Of a DNA stretch of 64,000 nt, positions 7,694-16,074 are shown piece after piece. This DNA comes from Collinsella aerofaciens. Lineage in GTDB: Bacteria; Actinomycetota; Coriobacteriia; Coriobacteriales; Coriobacteriaceae. The notes beneath the pieces are model-generated. The model saw nothing but the letters and a program-made list of their open reading frames with translations, was not told where the DNA came from and searched no databases. The stretch's first letter is position 1. The number at the start of each line of letters is the position of its first letter. The stretch spans positions 62,001-126,000 of the forward strand of contig NZ_JADMUF010000007.1 of assembly GCF_015546965.1 (NCBI RefSeq), read 5' to 3'. The position numbers and the translations under genes were made by a program.

Positions 7694-8824
7694 TTAGCAA
7701 TCGATGACGTGGAGGTCATGCGGGGTCTTGGTGAAGGGCTCGTAACCGTTCTCGGTGACGACGCCGTAGTCTTCCAAGCGCACGCCGCCCACGCCCGGCA
7801 GGTAGACGCCGGGCTCCATGGTAACAACCGAGCCGACCTCGATAATGTTCTTACTGCGGTTGAAGTTGGGCAGCTCGTGGATGTCGATGCCCACGCCGTG
7901 GCCCAGGCCATGGTTGTAGTAATCGCCATAACCGGCATCGCCGATGATCTGCTTGGAAAGCTTGAAAATGTCGTTGCCCTCGACGCCCGGATGGATGGCG
8001 GCGACGCACTCCTCGTGCGTGCGGCGCACGAGCGCGTAGAGGTCAAGCTGCTCCTGCGTGGGCTCGCCCATCACGACGGTACGCGTCATATCGGAACGAT
8101 AGTCGCAGTAACCCGCGCCGTAATCCATGAGGACAAAATCGCCCTTCTCGATCACACGGTCGCTCGGCACGGCGTGCGGGTTGGCGGTATTGGGGCCGCT
8201 CGCCACGATGGAGCCGAAGGCCAGACTGTCGGCGCCGTTGGCGAACATAAAGTTCTCGAGCTCGTTGCGGACCTGCTTCTCGGTCATACCGGGCTTAATA
8301 AAGCCGAGCATGTGCTGGAAGGCGGCGTCGGTGATCGACTGCGCATGGCGCATGAGCTCGATCTCCTCGGCATCCTTGATGGCACGCATCTTGCGGATGT
8401 CATCATGCATCAGCGGAAGCATACAGGCGACGGAGCGATCCTCCAGGCCACGCTGGATGCCCTGATAGAAGTTGATCTGCATGTCGTCTTCGACGGCGCA
8501 GACGCGGCACTTGTTCGCAGCGATCTTGCCGGCGACCCACCCGGGGATGGTGCCCTCGTCCATGTCGTAAACCCAGGGGCTGCCGGCGGGCTTGTTCTCC
8601 TCAAAGCTGTTGAGATAGCGCGAGTCGGTATGGAACAGGCACTGGTCGGCCGTAATAAACGCCGCGTGCGGGAACTCGAAGGTGTAGTCGAAGACACCCT
8701 TAACGCCCGTAAGCCAACGAAGGTTGGCCTCGTCGCGCACCACGATGGCGTCGTAGCCACGCTCGGCCATCAGGGCACGGACACGCTCGATACGACCGGC
8801 AGGACCGGCAGCAAACTCAGACAT
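7694..8824 (-). CDS. pepP: Xaa-Pro aminopeptidase / M24 family metallopeptidase
   Basis: Cytoplasmic dinuclear metallopeptidase that removes N-terminal residues before proline. The 376 residues comprise a creatinase-like N-terminal domain (1-130) and a pita-bread catalytic domain. All five metal ligands are visible: D234, D245, H309 (in HGLGHGVG), E337 (TMEPGVY) and E351 (RLEDYG). It lies between the aroB-like gene and efp, a position common for this peptidase. The exact specificity (PepP versus the dipeptidase PepQ) cannot be told from sequence alone. Confidence 0.93.
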   Translation of the reverse strand: MSEFAAGPAGRIERVRALMAERGYDAIVVRDEANLRWLTGVKGVFDYTFEFPHAAFITADQCLFHTDSRYLNSFEENKPAGSPWVYDMDEGTIPGWVAGKIAANKCRVCAVEDDMQINFYQGIQRGLEDRSVACMLPLMHDDIRKMRAIKDAEEIELMRHAQSITDAAFQHMLGFIKPGMTEKQVRNELENFMFANGADSLAFGSIVASGPNTANPHAVPSDRVIEKGDFVLMDYGAGYCDYRSDMTRTVVMGEPTQEQLDLYALVRRTHEECVAAIHPGVEGNDIFKLSKQIIGDAGYGDYYNHGLGHGVGIDIHELPNFNRSKNIIEVGSVVTMEPGVYLPGVGGVRLEDYGVVTENGYEPFTKTPHDLHVIDC

Positions 8825-8856
8825 GCAGATTCCTTTCTTGTTGTTTCTATATAGAC

Positions 8857-8919
8857 GGGACGGGTCTCAACCGAACGACGGAATCACATGCGATCCGCAA
8901 CCGATTGGAAACCCGCCCC
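8857..8919 (-). promoter_or_regulatory. Long structured hairpin in the pepP leader
   Basis: On the minus strand, arms 8908-8919 and 8857-8868 pair over 12 bp with two G-U wobbles. The 39-nt apical region has further short complementary segments. No T tract follows, so it is either a weak terminator of the aro genes or a leader structure of pepP. Confidence 0.45.
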
Positions 8920-8956
8920 TCAACATGATACGAAAGACGATGGAAGTCAATAAATC

Positions 8957-10066
8957 TTAGAGAAGTTCTTTGCGAGAAGCCAAGTAGGCGTGAGCATGGC
9001 GCTCAAGAACCTCGTCCTCGACGTTCGTTAGGCGAATGGCGCCGAGTGCCGCGGGCAGCGGCAACATGCTGCGGTTTGAGCGAGCGAACTGCTGCTTGCG
9101 GAACTCCTCGATAAACGCGGCGGGTTCCAAGTCGAAGGCAAGCTCCTCGATGCCAAAGTCCTCCAGGCAGTCATCGACCTCAAACACGTAGTCGATATCG
9201 AAGTCGCAGGCATCATGTGCTAGGCGCGCCTCAAAGCGCATGCCCTCGGACAACAGCTGGTAGGCAGGGACCTGCGAAGCGGCATCGCCCAAGCAGGCGC
9301 GCAGGGTACGCTCCCCCGTCTTGCCAAAATCGAGCGCATGGCGGGCGCTCGGGTTCGTGGCCGTCAGCACGTCCTTGCGGGCAGTCTGAGACCATTGAAC
9401 GGCATTGACGAGTGCGACCTCCTCGCCCGCGAGAATCTCGGGGACGGTCTCAGTAAACTGATTCCAGCGGAACTTGCTGCTCGAAAGCATGGTGCCAACA
9501 AGTACCACATAGCCGAGCTTGAGGTCCTCGGGGTCCGCCTCGCGAACAAGGTCGAGGTCACACACAACCAAACCCGGTTCGGGACGGAACGCGATAGCGG
9601 GAAGGGCATTGGCCGTCGAGGCAATGAGCGGCTTCATGGTCGTCGCGACCGTGAGCATGGCGTCGAACGTCGTCGGCAGCAAGGCGCACTCAGTGCGACC
9701 GCACCACTGATTGGCGCACCAGCTAACAACCGAGCAGGTCGCGGCATCGCCAACGGCAATAACCAGGTCATCGCAGGTAATACCGTTAGCCGACAGGGCG
9801 CCAAAGACGGTATCGGCATCGGCCAGCGTGGCACCGAAAGCCGAAACCTCAAGGGGGAGCTGCGACACGGCAAAACCGGCGTCGACCAGCGCATGCTCGA
9901 CGACCTCACCAAAACGCTCGGATGTGACATAGTTCCAAACCACCATCGCGCGCTTAGGCTTGCCCACAGCCGAGGCAAACATGCGCGACAGCTCATCGAA
10001 CGCGCCCAATCCGACACGGACATCGACGCTGCGGTTTTGGAAATTGATCAGTTGGCGGCGAATCAT
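8957..10066 (-). CDS. AroB-like protein lacking catalytic residues
   Basis: 369-residue protein in the gene slot and with the length of 3-dehydroquinate synthase, directly coupled to aroK (4-nt overlap, ATGA). Recognisable AroB landmarks are the N-terminal Rossmann-like half, the PTT motif (131-133) and an LDFG segment (245-248). The NAD-loop GGG is GDA (106-108), the GGKT segment is gone, AEVIKYG is LGYVVLVG (184-191), and the metal-binding HTIGHA is KTGERT (249-254). All three zinc ligands of active AroB therefore appear lost. The fold assignment is inferred from position and residual motifs; catalysis of DAHP to dehydroquinate is unlikely. Start 10066 is chosen for the overlap. Confidence 0.7.
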   Translation of the reverse strand: MIRRQLINFQNRSVDVRVGLGAFDELSRMFASAVGKPKRAMVVWNYVTSERFGEVVEHALVDAGFAVSQLPLEVSAFGATLADADTVFGALSANGITCDDLVIAVGDAATCSVVSWCANQWCGRTECALLPTTFDAMLTVATTMKPLIASTANALPAIAFRPEPGLVVCDLDLVREADPEDLKLGYVVLVGTMLSSSKFRWNQFTETVPEILAGEEVALVNAVQWSQTARKDVLTATNPSARHALDFGKTGERTLRACLGDAASQVPAYQLLSEGMRFEARLAHDACDFDIDYVFEVDDCLEDFGIEELAFDLEPAAFIEEFRKQQFARSNRSMLPLPAALGAIRLTNVEDEVLERHAHAYLASRKELL

Positions 10067-10596
10067 AGCAGTCCACGCTCCAAAAGCATCTCGGCACAAA
10101 GGTAGGAAACGTCCTCGAAGGACTTGTTGCGAATATCAAGGGTAATATCGGCGGCCTGGCGATACAGCGGACGGCGATGCTCAAACAGGCGCGCAGCATG
10201 CTCGGGCGAGCGGAAATCGGGCCGCGTGTCGGACCGACGAATCTGGCGAATCGAATCCTCAAAGTCGCCCTCGAGGTACACGCACGTACCCATTTCGTGC
10301 ATCAGCTCAATATTCACCGGCGTCTCGACAATGCCGCCTCCGCACGAAACCAACAGGCTGCGCTCACTTTGAAGCGAACGGAGCGCCGAGGTCTCGAGCT
10401 CGCGAAAACGATCCTCGCCCTCAGTCTCAAAAATCTCGGTTACCGACTTGCCGCAACGGCGAACGACCAGACGGTCAGTGTCGATAAAACGCCGCTTGAA
10501 CATGGTGCCGACGTTGCGCGCGAGCGTCGATTTGCCCGCGCCCAAAAAGCCGATAAAGAAGATATGGTCGCAGCCGTGTTTGGTGTGCTGGGACAT
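10063..10596 (-). CDS. aroK: Shikimate kinase
   Basis: Phosphorylates shikimate at O3 in chorismate biosynthesis. The 177-residue NMP-kinase fold has Walker A GFLGAGKST (16-24), the shikimate-binding DTD and RFRELE motifs, the SCGGGIV loop, and the RRPLYRQAA lid arginine. It is followed with a 4-nt overlap by the degenerate aroB-like gene and preceded at 8 nt by yqeG. Since its pathway partner next door looks inactive, the actual use of this enzyme in the cell is open. Confidence 0.92.
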   Translation of the reverse strand: MSQHTKHGCDHIFFIGFLGAGKSTLARNVGTMFKRRFIDTDRLVVRRCGKSVTEIFETEGEDRFRELETSALRSLQSERSLLVSCGGGIVETPVNIELMHEMGTCVYLEGDFEDSIRQIRRSDTRPDFRSPEHAARLFEHRRPLYRQAADITLDIRNKSFEDVSYLCAEMLLERGLL

Positions 10597-10604
10597 AGCG
10601 AGAC

Positions 10605-11102
10605 CTATTCCTCGCAGGGAAGGTCGCGCAGGGCCCGGCGCTCAAAGATACGGAAGATCTGCGTATACCACAGGTCCTGGGTCGCCTGCGGCTTAACCAG
10701 GATAGTATCGACGCCGGCAAAATTGCCGCTCCACACGTCAGTGTAGAGCTGATCACCGATCAGCACCGCCTCGTCGGCCGAGGCGCCGAGGCGCTTAAGA
10801 CCCGCCTTGAGGGCAAACGGCGCGGGCTTCATGGCGTGGCTGATGGCCTCGAGTCCCAGCTCGCGTGCAGAGCTCATGACCTGGTCGCGATGCCAGTTGT
10901 TGGACACCATGCACAGCTTAAAGCCTTTGGCGCGGGCGGCATCGAGCCAAGCGGAAACCGCGGCGGGAACCTGCTCGGTGTCGCGCGGCACCAAGGTGTT
11001 ATCGCGATCGAGCAGAATGGCGCGTTTGCCGTCGGCCCACAGGGTATCAAGGTCGATGCGATCGACCGAGGCAACGTATCGTTTGGGGCTAAAAATCCTC
11101 AT
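10605..11102 (-). CDS. yqeG: YqeG-family HAD phosphatase
   Basis: HAD-superfamily subfamily IIIA phosphatase of 165 residues. Motif I is ILLDRDNTLVPRD, motif II is MVSNNW, and the later motif is VLIGDQLYTDVWSGNFAGVDTILVKP. YqeG relatives have been linked to phosphatidylglycerophosphate phosphatase activity and ribosome-associated functions; the substrate here is not known. The true start is 11102, just 1 nt after the mltG stop; the longer in-frame extension to 11327 is inside mltG. Confidence 0.88.
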   Translation of the reverse strand: MRIFSPKRYVASVDRIDLDTLWADGKRAILLDRDNTLVPRDTEQVPAAVSAWLDAARAKGFKLCMVSNNWHRDQVMSSARELGLEAISHAMKPAPFALKAGLKRLGASADEAVLIGDQLYTDVWSGNFAGVDTILVKPQATQDLWYTQIFRIFERRALRDLPCEE

Positions 11103-11103
11103 G

Positions 11104-12537
11104 CTAATTCCAAGACTGTTGATGCTCTTCGTAGGTTTGCGAGAAGTACTCCTCGTCCTGCGTAATGTAGAAATACAGGTCATCGGAGTCGGTCGGCTCA
11201 AGCGTGGCCTTGAGTGCCTCGAGCGACGGAGAGCAGATGGGCGTGGGCGGCAGGCCCTCATGCTTATAGGTGTTATACGGGCTATCGCTCTGCAGGTCGT
11301 CGGCGGTAACCTCGCCACCGGTGACATACATCATGGTCGCATCGCTGTTGAGATAGCGCAGACCGTCGAGCTTGCCGGCAAGGCGGTTGTAGAAGACCGA
11401 GGCCACGTGCGCACGTTGATCGGCGTTGAGGCCCTCGCGTTCAACGATAGAGGCCAAGTTGACGATGTCGTAGTCGGACATCTCCACACCATAGCGCTCC
11501 TTGATCTTGGCTTCGCAGCTCGCAAAGTCAAGCGACTTGTACTCGGTCTTAAACTGATCGAGCATAGCGCGAATCACGTCATCGGCCGTCGGCGAATCAC
11601 CCAACGAATAGGTCTTGGGGAACAAGAAACCCTCAAGCGAGTCGTTGGCGGCGCCCTTAAGGAAGCTATAGTCGTCCACGTAGTTGGAGGCCTTGGCCTG
11701 GTTGAGGAAGTCTTCCTTAGAGATGCTGTCGTAGGCCTGGGCCACACGATCGGCGACTTGATCGACCGTCAGGCCCTCAGGGATAGTCAGCGCATTGGAG
11801 CCCGCGTTGGGGCCTTCCATGAGCTGCTGAACAACCTTGGTCGCATCCATGAGTGTGGTGAACGAATAAGCACCAGGCTTGAGCGACATATCGGCGTTGA
11901 GCTTTTTCACCGCCGCATAGTAATCCTTGGGATTTTCGACGATATGGTTCTCGGAGAGAATCGAGGCGATCGTATCGCCCGAAGCACCGTCGGGAATGGT
12001 CACCGTAACCTGCTGTCCAGCCGTGACCTTCGTATCTCCACCGGCGAAGAAGTCCTTGACGGCCGGCACGACAAAGAAAGCAATCGCAGCAAGCGCGAGC
12101 ACCGCCACCACAACGCCGATGATCATGGGAACCGGAGAACTCTTCTTTTGAGCACCGCGACGAGCATGCGTGTTGTAGCTCGAGCGGGTCGCCGGAGCAA
12201 CGCTATGCGAACCGCGAGCGTGATGCGAATGCGATTGGGGGGCCTGCGTTCGCTGGATAGGTGCCTGCTGCTTAAAGCGGGTGCCGCCTGCAGGCTGGGC
12301 CGTACGAGCAGTGGGCTGCTGAGCCGCGTGAGAAGCCGGATGCTGAACCGAACGAGCAGAAGGCTGCTGACCCGTCCGTTGAACAGGTTGGCCCGAATGA
12401 GAGAAGGACTGCACCGGGCGCGCGGCAGGCTGTGCTGGGCGCTGCGTCGGCTGTGCCGGACGCTGACCTGCCTGGACAGGACGCGGCGCGGGCTGCCGTG
12501 TACGATTCTGCTGGCGCGGATCGGAAGCGCTAGGCAT
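11104..12537 (-). CDS. mltG: Endolytic murein transglycosylase MltG (YceG)
   Basis: Inner-membrane lytic transglycosylase that cuts nascent peptidoglycan. The 477-residue protein has a long cytoplasmic Gln/Pro/Arg-rich tail (residues 1-135, imperfect repeats of RPAQP and QPxxRxxQ type). One membrane helix follows (about 137-160), then an extracellular domain ending in the YceG catalytic region with the glutamate in SIVEREGLN and YLNSDATMMYV. The start at 12537 is chosen because GGAGG lies 6 nt upstream; it overlaps the ruvX stop by 8 nt. The tail is much longer than in most MltG proteins. Confidence 0.93.
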   Translation of the reverse strand: MPSASDPRQQNRTRQPAPRPVQAGQRPAQPTQRPAQPAARPVQSFSHSGQPVQRTGQQPSARSVQHPASHAAQQPTARTAQPAGGTRFKQQAPIQRTQAPQSHSHHARGSHSVAPATRSSYNTHARRGAQKKSSPVPMIIGVVVAVLALAAIAFFVVPAVKDFFAGGDTKVTAGQQVTVTIPDGASGDTIASILSENHIVENPKDYYAAVKKLNADMSLKPGAYSFTTLMDATKVVQQLMEGPNAGSNALTIPEGLTVDQVADRVAQAYDSISKEDFLNQAKASNYVDDYSFLKGAANDSLEGFLFPKTYSLGDSPTADDVIRAMLDQFKTEYKSLDFASCEAKIKERYGVEMSDYDIVNLASIVEREGLNADQRAHVASVFYNRLAGKLDGLRYLNSDATMMYVTGGEVTADDLQSDSPYNTYKHEGLPPTPICSPSLEALKATLEPTDSDDLYFYITQDEEYFSQTYEEHQQSWN

Positions 12538-12958
12538 GCTGAACCTCCTCGTTTTTACGATCGAGCCATGTCTGCAGGAACAGGCTGGCGGCAATCATGT
12601 CGATCTTGCCCCTCATCTGCTTTTCGTTGAGGCCCTGCTCGCGCAGGATACGCTTGGCCTCTTGCGAGGACAGACGCTCGTCCTCAAACTCCAGTGGAAG
12701 ATCGAGCTCGTCGGCAATCTTTTGCGCCACGGAGGCAACGCGCTCGGCCTGGGGGCCGGGCTCACCGGCCATGGTCAGGGGACGTCCACTTACCAGGATG
12801 TCGGGCTCATAGTCCTCGACCAGGTAGCGGAACGTCTTGGCCATACCGGTGACCTCTGCAGCCGGGAGCACCTTGACGGGCATCGCCATCTTGCCATCAC
12901 GGCTCGAGACGGCGATGCCGATCCTGGTCTCCCCTATGTCCAGCGCAAGCGCGACCAC
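12530..12958 (-). CDS. ruvX: Putative pre-16S rRNA nuclease / RuvX (YqgF)
   Basis: RNase H-like nuclease of 142 residues, implicated in 5' end maturation of 16S rRNA and earlier proposed as a Holliday junction resolvase. Motifs are ALDIGETRIGIA with the first acidic residue, LVSGRPLTMAGEPGP, FEDERLSS and DMIAASLFLQ with the last acidic residue. It begins with GTG 17 nt after alaS and overlaps mltG by 8 nt. The alaS-ruvX-mltG order is conserved in Gram-positive bacteria. Confidence 0.93.
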   Translation of the reverse strand: MVALALDIGETRIGIAVSSRDGKMAMPVKVLPAAEVTGMAKTFRYLVEDYEPDILVSGRPLTMAGEPGPQAERVASVAQKIADELDLPLEFEDERLSSQEAKRILREQGLNEKQMRGKIDMIAASLFLQTWLDRKNEEVQHA

Positions 12959-12975
12959 AGTGACTTCTTAGATTC

Positions 12976-15633
12976 TTAGGCGCCGAGTGCGGTCTTAGCG
13001 GCCGCGAGGGCATCGGCGATACCGGCAGCGTTCTTGCCACCGGCCTGGGCCATGTTGGGACGGCCACCACCGCGACCGTCAACCAGGCCCGCGATCTGCT
13101 TGATCACGTTACCGGCGTGGAACCCGGCCTTGACGGCGTCATCGGAGCCGGCAGCGAGCAGGGCCGGAGTGCCCTTCTCAGTCACGCTGGCGACGACACA
13201 AGCGACAGGGCCGGCGACCTTCTGATGCACGGTATCCCATACGTTGCGCAGGTCGGCAGCCTCAAGGCCCTGGAGCTCAGCGACGACGAGCTTGTAGCCG
13301 CCGAGCTCGACAGCACCCTCGATGGCACTGGAAATGGCGTCGGAGGAGCCACCGGTCAGAGCCTTTTTGAGCTTGTTGGACGTCTCGCGCAGCTCGGCCT
13401 GCAGGTTCTCCACGCGGGCGGGAACCTCGTCGACGCGGCACTTGAGCGCAGCGGCGGCGGCGTCAACGAGCGCCAGGCGGTCGACCATGTAGTCGAGGGC
13501 GCCCTTAGAGGTCACGGCCTCGATACGGCGGACATTGGAGCCCGTGGAGGACTCGGAAATGATCTTGAACAGGCCAATCTCGGCGGTATTGGCGGCATGG
13601 GTGCCACCGCAGAGCTCGCGGGAGAACGGCTGGTCCTCGGCGCCCACGGAGACGACGCGGACGACATCGCCGTACTTCTCTCCAAACAGAGCGACAGCGC
13701 CGGCAGCCTTAGCCTCGTCGATGCCCATAACACGGGTCACGACCGGCTTGGAGGCGAAGATCTGCTGGTTGACCAGGTCCTCGACAGCCTTGAGCTGCTC
13801 GGAGGACAGGGCCTCGAAGTGTGTGAAGTCAAAGCGCAGGTGCTCGGGCGTCACCAGCGAGCCAGCCTGGGAGACGTGCTCGCCCAGGACCTGCTTAAGG
13901 GCGGCGTCGAGCAGGTGCGTGGCGGTGTGGTTGCGGCGCAGGAAGCCACGGCGCTCGGCGTCGAGCGCGGCGGTCACGGTAGCACCGACGGCCAGCGTGC
14001 CCTCGGCAACGTGGGCGACGTGAGCATACAGGCCGTTGTGGTTCTTGGCATCGGAAACGGTCAGCGAAACGCCCTCGGCGGAAAGCTCGCCGGCATCGCC
14101 CTGCTGGCCACCCATCTCGGCATAGAACGGGGTGCGGTCGAGCACGACCTCGACGTCCTCGCCCGCGGCGGCGGACTCGACGGACTCGCCGTTGCGCACG
14201 ATGGCGACAACCTTGGCGCCCTCGATCACATCGTTGTCATAACCGTCGAACTCAGTCGCGGCGACCTTGTCGGAAAGCTCGACCCACACGTCGTTGAAGC
14301 TGCCCCAGGCGTCGCCCTTGGCATTGGCGCGGGCGCGGGCCTTCTGGTCCTCCATGCAAGCGGTAAAACCATCCATGTCGACGTCGTGCCCAGCGGTACC
14401 GGCAATCTCGACGGTCAGGTCAATGGGGAAACCAAAGGTGTCGTGCAGCTTAAAGGCAACATCGCCCGGAAGCACAGCGCCCTCGGTAAGCGCTGCCAGG
14501 GCCTCATCCAGGTAGACGCGACCGTTGTCGAGCGTCGTGGAGAAGCGCTCCTCCTCGGAGGCGACGATACCCTTGACGAGCGCGACGTTCTTGAGCAGCT
14601 CGGGATAGGCCTCGCCCATTTGAGCGTTGACCTCGTCGATGAACTTGGTCAGGAAGGCGCCCTCGATGCCCAGCAGGCGACCGTGGAACACGGCACGGCG
14701 GAGCAGACGGCGAAGGACGTACTCGCGACCCTCGTTGCCGGGAAGGATGCCGTCCGAGATCATAAAGTCGACAGCACGGGAGTGGTCGGCGATGATGCGC
14801 AGGGAGCGGCTGGCGCCGGAGTAATCGTCGGCATCATAGGTCTTGCCGCTGATCTCCTCACCGAGCTTGATGAGGTGCTGCATCAGATCGCCGTCGTAGT
14901 TAGCAGTCTTGTGCTGCATGATAGCGGCCATGCGCTCCAGGCCCATGCCCGTATCGAGGTTGCGGTGCGGCAGCTCCGGCATGGAGCCGTCCTCCTGGCG
15001 GTCGTACTGGGTAAACACGAGGTTCCAGAACTCAAGGAAGCGGTCGCAGTCGCAGCCAGGCTTGCAGTCGGGGCTGCCGCAGCCGACCTCCTCGCCCATG
15101 TCAAAGTAGATCTCGGAGCACGGACCGCAGGGGCCGGTGGGGCCAGCGGCCCAGAAGTTGTCGTCCTCGCCCAGACGCGAGATATGATCCTCGGCAACGC
15201 CCAGAGAGCGCCACACGTCATGGGTCTCGTCGTCCTCGGTAAAGACGGTGAAGTACAGGCGGTCGAGCGGCAGCTTAAACTCCTTGGTGATGAGCTCAAA
15301 GGCCCAAGCGCAGGCCTGCTGCTTGGAGACGCCGCCAAAGGAGAAGTCGCCGAGCATCTCAAAGAAGGACAGGTGACGGCCGTCCTCGCCAATGCAGTCG
15401 ATGTCGTTGGTGCGGACGCACTTCTGGCAGGAGATCGCGCCGATCTCTTTCATGGTTTTCTTGCCCTGGTAGTACTCCTTAAACTGGTTCATGCCGGCGT
15501 TGGCAAGCAGCAGCGAAGGATCGTCGGGGACGAGGGACGAAGAAGGATAGAGCTTAAGACCGCGCTCCTCAAAGAAGTTGAGGAACTTGGAGCGGATCTC
15601 GGCCGTAGTCATTGACGGGTAGTCAGCACTCAT
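12976..15633 (-). CDS. alaS: Alanine--tRNA ligase
   Basis: Charges tRNA-Ala in the cytoplasm. The 885 residues cover the class II catalytic core (FFEERGLKLYPSSSLVP, GMNQFK), an editing domain with HTATHLL and CGGTH metal ligands, and a C-Ala/DHHA1 domain ending in DGRGGGRPNMAQAGG. The start at 15633 has GAGGAG about 9 nt upstream; 15723 and 15612 do not. A sigma-70-like promoter lies directly upstream (TTGCAC-N16-TAATAT). No T-box is visible. Confidence 0.97.
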   Translation of the reverse strand: MSADYPSMTTAEIRSKFLNFFEERGLKLYPSSSLVPDDPSLLLANAGMNQFKEYYQGKKTMKEIGAISCQKCVRTNDIDCIGEDGRHLSFFEMLGDFSFGGVSKQQACAWAFELITKEFKLPLDRLYFTVFTEDDETHDVWRSLGVAEDHISRLGEDDNFWAAGPTGPCGPCSEIYFDMGEEVGCGSPDCKPGCDCDRFLEFWNLVFTQYDRQEDGSMPELPHRNLDTGMGLERMAAIMQHKTANYDGDLMQHLIKLGEEISGKTYDADDYSGASRSLRIIADHSRAVDFMISDGILPGNEGREYVLRRLLRRAVFHGRLLGIEGAFLTKFIDEVNAQMGEAYPELLKNVALVKGIVASEEERFSTTLDNGRVYLDEALAALTEGAVLPGDVAFKLHDTFGFPIDLTVEIAGTAGHDVDMDGFTACMEDQKARARANAKGDAWGSFNDVWVELSDKVAATEFDGYDNDVIEGAKVVAIVRNGESVESAAAGEDVEVVLDRTPFYAEMGGQQGDAGELSAEGVSLTVSDAKNHNGLYAHVAHVAEGTLAVGATVTAALDAERRGFLRRNHTATHLLDAALKQVLGEHVSQAGSLVTPEHLRFDFTHFEALSSEQLKAVEDLVNQQIFASKPVVTRVMGIDEAKAAGAVALFGEKYGDVVRVVSVGAEDQPFSRELCGGTHAANTAEIGLFKIISESSTGSNVRRIEAVTSKGALDYMVDRLALVDAAAAALKCRVDEVPARVENLQAELRETSNKLKKALTGGSSDAISSAIEGAVELGGYKLVVAELQGLEAADLRNVWDTVHQKVAGPVACVVASVTEKGTPALLAAGSDDAVKAGFHAGNVIKQIAGLVDGRGGGRPNMAQAGGKNAAGIADALAAAKTALGA

Positions 15634-15679
15634 AGAGGGAATCTCCTCGGTTTCACATCGAAACAGTTCAAACGTAACG

Positions 15680-15707
15680 ATATTACCATCCCACCGCGCC
15701 TGTGCAA
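15680..15707 (-). promoter_or_regulatory. alaS promoter
   Basis: On the minus strand TTGCAC (15702-15707) and TAATAT (15680-15685) are separated by 16 nt. The -35 overlaps the T tract of the terminator at 15706-15735. Confidence 0.65.
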
Positions 15708-15735
15708 AAAAGAGGGCCGCCAAACAGCGACCCTC
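15706..15735 (-). terminator. Minus-strand terminator between divergent genes
   Basis: A 9-bp stem (15727-15735 with 15712-15720, one G-U pair, 6-nt loop) is followed on the minus strand by six Ts (15706-15711). Both neighbouring genes diverge from here, so it can only stop minus-strand transcripts entering from the permease operon through the small plus-strand gene. Confidence 0.75.
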
Positions 15736-15796
15736 CAGCGAAAGTGCATGTTATTTGGGACTAAGCAATCCTTTGAAAAAAATGGGTTTGGTAAAA

Positions 15797-15805
15797 TGCT
15801 ATATA
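15797..15805 (+). promoter_or_regulatory. Extended -10 promoter of the small membrane protein
   Basis: TGCTATATA is an extended -10 element 25 nt before the start codon. TTGAAA at 15773-15778 is a candidate -35 but the spacing (21 nt) is long. Confidence 0.55.
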
Positions 15806-15829
15806 AGAACCATCCGAAAGGAGCGATCG

Positions 15830-16069
15830 ATGAAAAGCAAACGTTTTGTCCTGAATGCACTTCTGGTAGTAGCACTTTTAGCGCTCTTGGCCTTCTCCCA
15901 CTGGTATTCAAACCAACCAGCATTTGGCTACGTATTATATGCAGTAACGTCCGGCGATAAGGCTTATTGCCCTCTACGTGCAATTGACGTTCTCTATTTT
16001 TATGTAGCCGGCCCCTTATCAATCGCTTTGCTCGTGTTTCTTGTCTTTTACAACATCAAGAAACGCTAA
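15830..16069 (+). CDS. Small two-helix membrane protein, unknown function
   Basis: 79-residue hydrophobic protein, not recognised. Two membrane segments are evident (about residues 7-24 and 53-73), joined by a short loop containing the only cysteine, and the C-terminus is basic (NIKKR). AAAGGAG (15817-15823) lies 6 nt before the ATG, and an extended -10 promoter precedes it, so the gene is well supported despite its size. Base composition is clearly more AT-rich than its neighbours. It ends 5 nt before the convergent permease stop. Minus-strand read-through from the permease operon would run antisense across the entire gene. Confidence 0.75.
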   Translation: MKSKRFVLNALLVVALLALLAFSHWYSNQPAFGYVLYAVTSGDKAYCPLRAIDVLYFYVAGPLSIALLVFLVFYNIKKR

Positions 16070-16074
16070 CAGGC

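Noticed and set aside
10605-11327. A longer YqeG with an extra 75-residue N-terminus
   Set aside because: The extension lies within mltG in another frame, is Arg/Ser/Pro-rich shadow sequence, and MRIFSPKRY at 11102 starts 1 nt after the mltG stop.
15634-15829. A T-box leader for alaS
   Set aside because: A terminator and T run are present, but no specifier region, AGAGAG element or T-box bulge is visible, and the alaS promoter lies downstream of the terminator.
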